Assembly (NCBI RefSeq): GCF_032854445.1
Contig: NC_088299.1
Coordinates: forward strand, 4,875,001 to 4,939,000
Source of the DNA: Liolophura sinensis
Lineage: Eukaryota; Mollusca; Polyplacophora; Chitonida; Chitonidae
DNA length: 64,000 nucleotides
Direction of reading: 5' to 3'
Shown: positions 9,742 through 21,200 of the stretch, in pieces
Numbering within the stretch: the stretch's first letter is position 1
Layout of the letters: each line of letters opens with the position of its first letter
Made by a program: the position numbers and the translations under genes
The notes under the pieces: generated by a model
Databases searched by the model: none
What the model was told of the DNA's origin: nothing
The model's input: the letters and a program-made list of their open reading frames with translations, nothing else

Positions 9742-11133
9742 TGTCAGGGGAGGCCACCGTATAAAAGTAATATTTCTTTTTTTGTGCCGCCAAAGTTTTC
9801 TCCCTTGCATAATGTGCAGATTCCCTGCTTCAACATTGTCGATTGACGCATTTTCACATTACACTGCTCCATTATTTCTGAACAAAATGGTGCGTTTGAA
9901 AAACAAATTGGTTCATTATATGATCTGATTCATCAAAGGTTGATTTTATTTTTCTTTAAAATTTAATTCAAACCGTAAACGTCATGTTTACTTCTTCACA
10001 GTAAAAAAACACAGTTCTCAATGACTAATTTAAAAACACAGTGTTGTTTTTCTTCTGTAAACAGTGGAAGATGAGGATAACCTGAAATACTTATTTTAAT
10101 TGTTTTCATGTTTCGTGACCTGCATCCGTTTATGGCACAAGTTATATTTTTCAAGTGCATTGACTGTTGTGGCGAGTAATGTTTTAGTGTACAAGACCAA
10201 CAACAACACGCCAAGCAACAGCCATCAGCTTTATATTTTGGTTAAAAACTCGTAAAATGAGATTTCTTTCATAATCTTCGACCCCGTGTTAGGCGTGAAA
10301 CCTTCGTACTCAGGGAATAAACAGCCAAAAGAAATGGTAACCTGGGTTTAACAAAGCATTTATTTACTTATTTCAGAGAGAACATTGTTCAACTGTTCAA
10401 AGTCGGCTCGGCGTAAAAGCCGGTCTGAGTTTCAGTCTAGGCTGTGGTCTAAGCTCCGACCTGCCGGTCTGAGACCCTTCAAAGTCGTTTTGTAGTCCAC
10501 TCTTAGTGTTACAAATGCCGGTAAAAAGTACCACGGTATACCACGGTATACCACGGTCCAGTAGAAGTCCGAAGGGATGGTGGCCTGAGGGATTTGGTAA
10601 AGGTTGTGAGGTCTCTTTTAGGCCTAGATGTTGGTGAGCTTTAAAGATTGTTCATAAACACGATTGAGAGAATAATAGGGAGTTGTAAAGCCGAGAGTGC
10701 TGATTTGGTCACGTTTTAGAGAATATAACCTTAGTTCAATTAAACTGAACGTAGAGATCTGCCTTCAACAATTTCTGATATATACCTGCCTCAACAAAAC
10801 AGACCTCATTGTTTAATTTATTTCAACTAATATGAACTTTAGACTCAAAATCTGCTGTTCACAATAAACCAGTGGGAAGAAACTTAAACTTTACAACTCC
10901 TAGAGACAGACCTAAAGTAAATTACATATTCATGAAAGATGGCATATAATATTATACAAGGGGTTTGACTGACACTCCTCCACACTAGGTGTGGGTTCTA
11001 TCCCGGCCTTAGACAGAATTTGCAGATGACTCTTCTTGGGGCTTGGGTATAGATTTAGCCAGAATTTGAAATCAGGCCATCTCATTTCCAATATCCTCCC
11101 CATTTTCCCTATGCCCCCCCCCTCCCACCACCC

Positions 11134-11134
11134 C

Positions 11135-11182
<48 letters not shown>
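11134..11182. repeat. CA microsatellite
   Basis: An uninterrupted (CA)n run of about 20 units after a C-rich tract, ending with CACGCACAC. Confidence 0.97.
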
Positions 11183-11183
<1 letters not shown>

Positions 11184-11194
11184 TTTTAGTTTTG

Positions 11195-11470
11195 TCAAGG
11201 ACACTGGTACACCCCTGTGGCTAAACCTATGGGCCTGGTTGTCAACAAGCAGTCAGAGACGCTTGCATGCCTGTTTGCAGAGTGTAATGTGTCTTGAAAA
11301 ACCATTGCCAATATCGCGCGTACATCCGTAAGCCTACAGAACATGTGGGAATGTTTGTCAGTAGCTTGCTGAAGGCTGGTGGTTTTCCCTGGCACTCTGG
11401 TTTCCTCCATCCATAATACTGACGGCCATAATAAAAGTGAAAAGTTGAGTATGGTGTTAAAAAACAGTGT
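11195..11470 (+). mobile_element. SINE-like element, AAAT family relative
   Basis: The 3' part carries CTCTGGTTTCCTCCATCCAT, ATACTGACGGCCATAATAAA and GAGTATGGTGTTAAAAAACA. The head is diverged. Its end lies just left of the antisense copy at 11505. Confidence 0.6.
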
Positions 11471-11504
11471 TCTTTCATTTCCATTTCTTTCATTTAATTG
11501 TGAT

Positions 11505-11668
11505 CGTTCAGTATTTATTTATTTATGTATTTATTTAATTGGTGTTTTATGCCGTTCTCAAAAATATTTCACTAATGCGACGGCGGCCAGCATTATGGTG
11601 GGTGGAAACCGGGCAGAGCACGGGGGAAGCCCATGACCATCCGCATGTTGCTGCAGACCTTCTCACAT
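11505..11668 (-). mobile_element. SINE, AAAT-tail family, upstream of DHODH exon 2
   Basis: TTATTTAATTGGTGTTTTAT, then CGACGGCGGCCAGCATTATG and CCATGACCATCCGCATGTTG match the family; the head is missing. Confidence 0.85.
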
Positions 11669-11998
11669 ACGGCCGTTTATGATTTAAAGCATCTGTAAAA
11701 CCACAGAAATATGTAATGTGCAGTGTTTGATATTGGACAAGATCACTATGCCTGATACTAGGAAAGGTTTAATACATGTGTGTATGGAAATGTTCCTTAT
11801 TATAAATGCAGTGGATTTTTGTGGCTGTATCTCTTCATAACCATGTTGCTCAAATGAGAGGTACCCAACTTTGGAATTCCACACAAAATAGTCATTTTAA
11901 TCCTCACACATTGTTAATAAAATTATCTACAGGCAATACAAACATGATCTATTCACAGTAATGTTTTAAGGTGAATGTTCTTCCTCTCTTATTTTCAG

Positions 11999-12208
11999 TC
12001 CAAGCTAAAGCAACTCATTACTTTCTCATTCGGAGGGGCTGTGACATGTGGGTGTATCGCTATCTATCAAGGCAATGAGAAGTTTTACCGAGAGATTTTG
12101 ATGCCTGCTGTGTGTGTCTTTGATCCTGAAAAAGTTCACCAATGGGGGATAACTCTCGTCAAATATAACCTGTTGCCGAAGCCAAAGTTTGGGGATTCCC
12201 CATTCCTG
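11999..12208 (+). CDS. DHODH: DHODH exon 2 (membrane anchor, quinone site)
   Basis: Seventy codons in phase 0: [19 protein letters not shown], then [12 protein letters not shown] and [13 protein letters not shown]. The acceptor is TCTCTTATTTTCAG and the donor GTAAGA. An ATG at 11975 is in frame through the acceptor tract (MFFLSYFQ), so an unspliced start here cannot be excluded. Confidence 0.92.
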
Positions 12209-15200
12209 GTAAGAAGCACTCCTCACCTTTGATGTTCATATGTGTAAAAATTTGAAACATATGTATTGAGATGTGGTAAGGTAAATCCCCAGCTGGTCAG
12301 CCCAGACACATTTGTCACTACAAACAGGTTTGCTGGGCTAACTTATACACATGTAGCTTGACATTCTTTCTGTGATGCCTGACTCTTCTTTCTATGATGC
12401 TTGACTTTTTTCTGAGATGCTTGACTCTTCTTTCTGTGATGCTCGACTCTTCCTTCTGAGATGCTTGACTCTTCCTTCTGAGATGCTTGACTCTACTTTC
12501 TGTGATGCACGACTCTTCCTCTGTTATGCTTAACTCTTGTTTCTGTGATGCTTGACTCTTGTTTCTGTGATGCTTGACTCTTCCTCTGTGATGCTTGAAT
12601 ATACTTTCTGTGATGCTTAACTCTTCTTTCTTTGATGCTTGACTCATCTTTCCTGAGAATTCTGCCTGATGTGACTTGGAAAACTTGTGAGTGAATGTAA
12701 CGGGAGAGATTATCCCCAAAATGACCTAAAATTTTTGTCCACAAAAGTGCATTTTTACAGGCAAATAAATGTCACAAAATAATATTTTTGGTTCTGAAAC
12801 TTACAATTTTCCAGCAAAATACCTTTCTTTGTTCCAAGCAAACCTAAAAACACCTTTCTAAAATCAATAGAATTCTCAGAATCACGCAAAATGGGAAAGT
12901 TAGTCATGGACAAAATTTCTGGTCATTTAGTGTTAGGGAACTCAGTGAAGCATGGAGTGGAACATTCATGCTGGTTCAAGTCCCAATCTGATAAGACCGA
13001 TCAGATATGTGTATGTATATCTCTGTAACAATAATGCATGGCATTGACTTTGGCTGAAGTATTTGTAACTACTTCTCAGCGTTTGATGTTCATTAGTGTC
13101 TTGCAGCCTTCAAATAGACTTGGGGCTTCACTGGCTCAGGAGGTTAAGGTGCTGGCTAACTGTGACTATCAGGCTTTTGATCAATGTGATCTCGCATTTG
13201 ATCAGTGTGATCAAATCAGGTCGTTGATCAATGTGATCTCGCATTTGATCAGTGTGATCTAATCAGGCCGTTGATCAATGTGATCTCGAATTTGAAACCA
13301 GTTCTCTCTCATTCGGCTGTGGCATTCGGTTATGAGGTGAAGGTCGGTGGTTTTGAAACCAGCCTGACACTTTGCTTTCATCCACCCATAAATCTGACAA
13401 CAATCAAATAACTGAAATTAATTTTTTTTTATAGATGAAGAAACCTATTTGAATTTTACAATTTTTCCTTGAGTTTATTTGAATTCATTGGAATTCTGAG
13501 ATTGGAACGTGCTGGGTATCAGCCGGCGTTTTGAAGAGGATAATTAAGACTAAACAACTAAATAACTAAAGTTCCTCCTTTTTTTCGCACCTGACAGTCT
13601 ACCCAGGTGTTTGGGCGGCAGTTTCCTAACCCTGTGGGCTTGGCTGCTGGGTTTGACAAGCATGCGGAGGCCGTGGATGGCTTAATGCAGATGGGCTTCG
13701 GTTTTGTGGAGGTGGGAAGTGTAACCCCTGAACCACAAGAGGGAAACCCCAAACCCAGGGTTTTCAGGCTCATGGAGGATAACGCAGTCATTAACAGGTG
13801 AATAACCAACATAGAATAAACGATTGTGGTGCCACGACAGCAACATGTCAGCCGCATTGTAGCCATACTAAACATACTCGTAGATAGATGTAATATTGGT
13901 AAGCTGGCATTTAATTATCTTAAGATGCTTGTGAGGCAGTTTGCACCATCCAAGGTTTGTTGAACACCACATTTATTCCATCAATATGGTGTTAAACAAC
14001 AATCAAATAAATAAAGAAATAAGCAAATTTAATTGCTGGTACCAATCATGTTCATTTGGCAAATCTTTGAGTCGAAGCATAACCCGTCAACAAAATTTCA
14101 CCTGTGTGTTTTCACGTGAAAACAGTTAAAGGATTCAAGGTACATCTTCATACTGGTTTCTGAATTTCAAGACAATACATTTTTCTAGCCACTTGCAACC
14201 AAATTTAACAAAATCATTACTTTTACCTTAATTTTGTTTTTCACAGATATGGCTTCAATAGCCAGGGCCACCAGGTCGTATATGACAGACTGCGGACACG
14301 TGTAAAAGCACGATTCTCCAAAGATGAAAGTAAGAATTTTGTAATCTTTCTCTTCTGTGCAAAAGTAAAAATTTATTTATATTCTATGGATGGGAGCTGG
14401 ATTTGAACCCTCAACCTCAGGGGTCAACAATTAGTGGTCTGAAATGATCTGAGGTGATTGAGAGGACTCAGCATATTCTGTGCTCTTTAATGGTGGATAC
14501 ACAATATGCTAATCAAATGGATAATTAGATTCTGAAGAAACCAGGGACCGATTCCACTAAGCCAGTTTTGATTTAAGTCAAAAACTGAAATATGGTTTTA
14601 AAGCTTATTTTTGAGCCCTGTAAATTAAAATGTTGACCGCATCATCAGTGTTAGCTTCAGACAAATGTGTCAAAATTTCAACTTTCTTTACCTAAAACTA
14701 AAGACTGTGACAACGCTTTAAATTTTGACTTAAGTCAGAAATGTCTTTGTGGAACCGGCCATCCATTTGTTGTGGAACAAACCCATTTCATCTTTGAAAT
14801 GCATGGTTGTTCTTCATTGTTGAGGCCAAGTATTTAATCTGACTAACTTTGTCTTCACTCTTTGTCAGTGCCGTCAGGTATTATGGACATTTGTCTTGTA
14901 CTGTGCTCCTTTTGGTTTCCCCATATCTCTTTTTAGTTTCTCTGTAACTCTTTTTAGCTTCCTTCACTGTTAACCCTTTATACTGCCACAGAAAACAAAG
15001 CTGGAAAATCATTCAAGAACATTCTTAACTATTATATCTCCTGTGATGTGTGCATTTTAATATGGTGTGAAATTCAAATTCACTGTGACCTGAAGTAGTA
15101 CATCAAGTAACCAGAAATAGGTTCCTACAGCTTTCATGATTTTACAGCCTTTATAGGTTCTTATAGCTGTATTACATATTTACCATAGCTCCTCATGATG

Positions 15201-18200
15201 TTACGCACATGGCCGATCAGCGAAACATGCTCAACGTTAATTTTTGGTATGGAGAGTTGTGGGCAGGATGGACAGATACAGATTACCGAAAAGGTACAAG
15301 ATTAGTCCCCCCCCCACTAGCTAGATTGTCGACCCCACATGTAAACAAAGTGTGCCAGTAAATCTCCATTGTTAGGACGCTGTAATGATTTTGGAGTTAC
15401 TCTCACCCTCTGTTATTCCCATAGCACAACCAACTCCATACATTGCTATGCAGAGAAATCTGTTTTGGATTGGGGAATCATGGTCCATATGGGCTACCAT
15501 AGATCATAAAAAAGGTATGCAGATCTGTTTGGAACATGTTCTAGTATATCGTAAATGTATAATATATGTAGCATTTATGAATAGGCATGTATTAAAAAAA
15601 ATATCTCTGAAAAGTCTTATTAAAAATAAATACTTTGATCTTGATTTCGAAGTCTTAAGGTATGGCTACAAATTAAAACAGATGTGTAAATTAACTCCGC
15701 GTGATGCCTAATTTCCATGGCTTTGTTAATAGCCTGACTGAATTTGTCTAAAGATAAATGCATTTTTTCAATCTCAGCTTGTTTTTTTCTTTTCCTTTTG
15801 CTGTGTGTTCCACAAGCATTTCCCTTGTATTTCATGTCTTTACGCTCTCTTGCCAATCCTGTAGATGTGAAGGGTGCAATGATAGGAGATGTTTTCACTT
15901 TGACTGTAATCACTGCTTCATGTCTCATTGCTGTTCTTTGCACCTTATACAAAATCTGTTTTGTAGCCTGCCTAGAAAATCTGGCTGCTTTTCCTACTTA
16001 AATGTAGAAACATATTCTTTTTCCCATGTTTTTTTTTTGCGTTTGTCCTTTTTTTTTTTGAAAGCAATTGCCTTTGCGGCCCTGTGATTGGTTGAACAGT
16101 AATTGTGTGACAGACATCCTCCAGTTGAGATCATTCATTCACAAGTAAAGGGGAAAAGTGATGTTAAATTTTGTTCTAGTTGCATGTTTTAAATACGATC
16201 GAAGGGGTGGAAAAAACAAACACATGCGCACTAGATAAAGACAATGGCAGTGAAATAAGACCAGAGCGGGTTTAAGAGGATGAAAAAAATATTGATCATG
16301 TCATCTGAACTTGTACAAATCTACTTTGTTTTGTTTTCTTGTCACTTATTCTCGAAGCAAAAAACAAACTTGTGGCTTGAGATTGTTTGAAATTCACTTC
16401 AGGCATGTGGTTGTTTTTTTTTAATTTTTTTTTTATTCAGTTCAGATGCGAAGAGAATTGTCTTTCTTGTTGAGTGATGAATGAGTGAAAAGAAAACCCA
16501 CAAGCCTAAATTAGAATCGCCAGGGGACAGACCGTGCTAGATGGGGATTTGTCAAGATAAGCACAGGACGTAAAGGAGTCTTTGTCTGCATCGTGTGCAT
16601 GGTCGGTGAACCGAGCTCTCTAAATTGGGCAAAAACATGTTAAATCTTGGCGGAATTACTTGAAGTGATTTCGATGAGTGTATCATGCCTTCAGTATCAT
16701 ACTTCTTCCCTCCATCATTAAAAACCGATGACTCTGCTTAACTAATTACATAATTACGTTTTACATATTCCTTTGGAAACGGGTGTTATAGGTTGTTTCT
16801 GAAACGAATCTTGCTTTTATGGTTTCGGAACTCCCCTGCCGATTCTACGAGCGGTATAGGAGCGTCGTAATTTACGCTTGCATGTAGATCAGATCTAACC
16901 CATTTATTTCCAGAATACACAATTTCAAAATACATAATTATGAGCGTAAAGGTTAAAGGTCAAAGGCATGATAGTGGTCATGCTTTTTATACGTGTTGCT
17001 TTTATTTTAAGCTTGCCATCGAGTTGCGTCGAAACAGATATTCGTATACCAGTCGTCAACCAATATGGATCAATAATTGCAAGGCCAATTCCCAAAACGA
17101 CGTCTAACAGAAACAACAAAAGAACAAAGAATGTATATAAAGTACGAAATTATTACGGATTCAAGCAGAGAAAACAGTTTTCCGTGATATTGAGAAAGCG
17201 TAAGGCATTTTCTGGACGAACGAGAGAAGTAACTTTTCAGATCGTGTACCATGCTAGCCTATAAGCTGTTGGTAATAAAATAAGTTTCTCATTTGCGTTT
17301 TAATCGCAACTGTTGGCTGTGCAGGAAATCCAACTTGACGATCTAATTCAACACAGCCCAGGGTTAAGCGGAATTGGACAAAATCTTGAAGCAGATTCTG
17401 GACGCTCTGTACATATTTACTTACAAGAGAACTATACTCATTGTAAAACTTAAGAAACTTGGAGCGAAGGCGTTGGATGGAATTGCCTCGAGACACTAGT
17501 TTTTGTAGTAATGACGTGTGACGTTGATTGAAATGGTCACATAACGTACAGGATCTAACAAGTGCTACAAGGCGAGATATGTACACGCCATATTCAGGAC
17601 CCTTCGGTATATTACTGTGGTAAATTCTGCGACAGAGGAGACCGTTTTGGTCTTTGTACAAATGTAGGTCAAGATAAGATGTACTATCTGCGAAGTATGT
17701 GGTTTCTTTTAAAACCAGCGAAGGTGGATATATGTCTTTCACAGCCTTTGCAGTGCACAATTTTTAACCATCGGAATACCTATGCACTCTTGATAAATGG
17801 TTTCCCCGATTTTGACACAGATATTATTAATGAGAAATTCAAGCAACTCGATGAACAACGAAATATCCCATGATTGGTAACCCTTGTATGCAGTGGAACT
17901 GAAGAAGCCTTTGACGTTAATGTAGAGAGTGAGTGAGTGAGTGCTTGGGGTTTAACGTCGTACTTAACAATTTTTCAGTCATATGACGACGAAGGAATCC
18001 ATTGAATGCTTGTAATGTGCCTCCTTGTTGCAGGACGGATTTCCACCGCTCTTTTATCTAGTGCTGCTCAACTGAGACGACTTACTGAAGTCAAGTCAAG
18101 CCGAGCCATTATACTGATACGGGTCAACCAGTCGTTGCACTATCCCATTCATGCTGAACGCCAAGCGAGGAAGCTGCAACTTCCTCTTTTAAAGTCTTAG

Positions 18201-21200
18201 GTGTGACTCGACCCAGGATTGACCCGGGATCTACCTCTCCCGAACGGACCGACGTAGAGATGTCCTGATACCGTACGTGTTAGACACACAGTGTGATCGT
18301 TCAGCCCCTGAAATAGGGACAGGGAAGTTTTCAAATTCTCTCTCTCTCTCTCTCTCCTTCCCACCCCCTTTGCTTTGTCATTAAAGCCTTGGGGATGGTA
18401 TTAACCAATTGACATCGCACATTTTGGCTGTTCACATGGACGCACATGAAGTTTATACTGTAGGAGATTTCCTGATTAAGTGTAAGGCCTGTGTTGTATT
18501 AGTCTGGACACTCTAGAGTTCACCATTTATGACACTATGGTCTTGAGTAAGATATTATTAACCTTAATTACTAACTCATTCAATCAATCAATCATAAAAG
18601 CGTTGCAAATCATATTTATTTGTGATTTACTATAATGGTTTCATGAAATTTCTGAAGCCTGATTTCTTACAGTCAGAAAAAGTTATAAAAGAGTTATAGG
18701 AAAAGAAGGACGAAAAACTGTATCTCTGATTTTGGTTTTGGCCAAGTACATCCGTCTTCAGTTAGATACAGTTTTGTCGAGGTTATAGAAAGTGTGGTCT
18801 TGCAAGCAATATCCAGACACAAAGGTCTTTGAAAGAAAGCTCATCCGGAATATCAAAGCATTAAAGGCGTACAGCATGTTTTCCGTCAGTACTGCACTTC
18901 CAAAACAACGCTTCTAAAGGAATAATCCGTTTTTGTCTTATGCCATTATGTTCTTGTGAAATGTCTCATAGGCATCCTGCTAAGGGATCGTATTCAAAAC
19001 AGCTCATCGGAACCTTATTTTACAAAGCCTGATTTTGGCCAGCGGCTTTAAAGTCAATGCCCCTGGTGTGTTTTATGCAAGAGTTTTTGTCCACTGTTCA
19101 TATCTTGGCAGTTTCTCAACAGTCTCTTCTTGGAAATCTGTTAGTCTTTGTTGATGTTTACGAATAATGTATTTTAATACATACTTTACTTGGAAATCTT
19201 TTCCTTTGCCTTTCGCCTTAAGCATTGATAGCTTGAAAAATGTGCTTAAATGTGGAAAAGTGTTGAAATCTTTCTATATCTGTACAACACAGTGCAATGT
19301 TGGGGACTCCATGTTTGGCGTAACAATGGCCTCTATTGGTGTCCCTTGCATCTTTCAGTGAAAGCTTGCACAGAAAATGCTGACTTGAATAGCATAATGG
19401 AAGATCAAGGGAGGTGATGTGGTGCGATCCATATATAACAAAGCGCACCTGCTTGGGGAGTGTGTGTGTGGGGGGGGGGGGGGAGGGGGAGACAAGATGC
19501 TTCATTTGGTGTAAAGTTTTCTAAAGATCACTTGTCTTGCAATATTGTGTGCATATGATCTGTACGTCACATATGGCCACCAAGTATTATCTACAGTGTA
19601 TGTACATTTGAGTATTGAAGTATTTTGTTCATTTGTAAATTTTGATGGCAATACTTAAGCACAACTCACCTGCAGGGTTGAGATCTGGGCCCATATTCGT
19701 CAAGATTTTGGGAATTCTTCGAAGAATGTTGCCTCAAACTAAGAACTATTATACTAAGATTATTGTTGCTCATTAATTATAATTATAACTTTGCTCATTA
19801 GTTTATTTTAAGCTCTTCTTGATTACCATTTGGAAATGACAATTGGAAATTTTAATATTTTTCTCCAAGCCGAACAACTTGAGAATAGGGTACAAAGGAC
19901 TACATCATCGAGAGTAAAACCAGAGTAGCGACTACAGCGTCATATTTGGCAATGGTGACTATAATCGGTGGTATACGGCCTCCAAAAATGATCAAAAAGG
20001 ATGTTTAGCGCACAGCAAAATCCCGCTTTATCCGGAAATAAAACACAGAGCCACGACGACAGTGTGATTGTTGGCAAATAATCTGATATTATTAACACTG
20101 AGACGTGTTTTGTTAACAAATTTGTTCTTCATGTACAATTACGCGTACGTACCGGTTTCATTGTAACTTGTCAATTACACGGGGGCTGGGTAGGAATCTT
20201 TTTCATATATAGCCTAGCGTTATTGTGTCTGGTCTTAGCTTTGTTTATATATTGGGCAGCTGATGTAGTGTTGACAAAGTTTTATAGCAATCTTTACTTT
20301 AGATCGATATTTTTTTTTATATATGTACTTTTGCATAGTGCAAGTATGCTTCAGCATGTTCGGCTTCTTCCATTAGCTTGAGTTAAATGTGATTTACATC
20401 GCCAAAGACTTGCCTGATTAGTGTTTTACTTTGATGAATTTCAGACGTCCTGTGGAATAATTGTCCTATTACGTGGTTAGTTTGTAGCAAAATTCAGCAA
20501 GGCTATCATAGTCCTTGATAATTAGGGCTTCATAATAGGCTATAGATTGCTTTGAAATTGAATCCCGTTTTCATTCGACACATGCACTGAAGTGCGTGTA
20601 ATGATGCAAGCTATTGCACAGGTTGCCGTGGAAACCAGTTTAAGATCTTGGATGACATTACATGTAAAGTCATTAGGAGTTTTTCTCCCCTTAATTATAC
20701 ATTGTGATTGTGGATGTATTAGAGATTCATGATGTGGCATCAGTCGTAACTTACAGAATGTATTTTTTTTTATTAAGAATATTTAAGAAAGTAGTTCCAG
20801 AACTGAAATAAAAAAAAGAAGACATCAGTTAGAAGAAGTTAGAACATAACAAATCTCTTTGAACGACAGTAATAGCTGAAACTTTAATGTGTGCTCGTTA
20901 CATGCAGTGGTTTTTATATTGTTGCTGAGATGTTGAAAAATATTGAGCTCTTAAAGAAGATCGTCTGCATCTTCCAAATGGTCTTAAATGTGGCTACTGA
21001 ACTGTTAGCTGCTCATACAACGGCGCCAGCGTGGAGCTGTCCAGGCTCTTGGAACTTCCAAGTAGCGTCTCCTGGCCCCGACCTTCCCCCAGACTCCTTC
21101 AGCCGGCATTACCATGGAAAGATTTTGTTAGGTACTTGCTTAAATGTGATGGTTTCCATACCCACATAAATCTTTACAAGTAGTTAAAATAAAGTAGCTA

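Larger units (their letters stand above)
9691..11998 (+). other. Upstream region of DHODH; first exon expected here
   Basis: It contains a G run (about 9724-9741), local repeats of CCACGGTATA (10531-10561), a CA microsatellite and a SINE-like element. Human DHODH has a seven-codon first exon. Candidate ATGs here are 9887 (MVRLKNKL, weak donor GTTCAT) and one near 10516 (ATGCCG then GTAAAA). None is convincing. Confidence 0.4.

Noticed and set aside
10930-11224. Open frames with Cys-Val or Thr-His runs
   Set aside because: They are translations of the CA microsatellite.
12318-12744. Minus-strand frames with repeated [16 protein letters not shown]-like peptide
   Set aside because: They translate the 22-base minisatellite; period and decay fit a noncoding array in an intron.
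15744-16087. Hydrophobic frames suggesting a membrane protein
   Set aside because: They arise from T-rich sequence; two frames overlap and neither has recognisable motifs.
20891-21169. A missing DHODH exon in the large intron
   Set aside because: The peptide does not match DHODH, and exons 4 and 5 already join in phase without loss of conserved residues.
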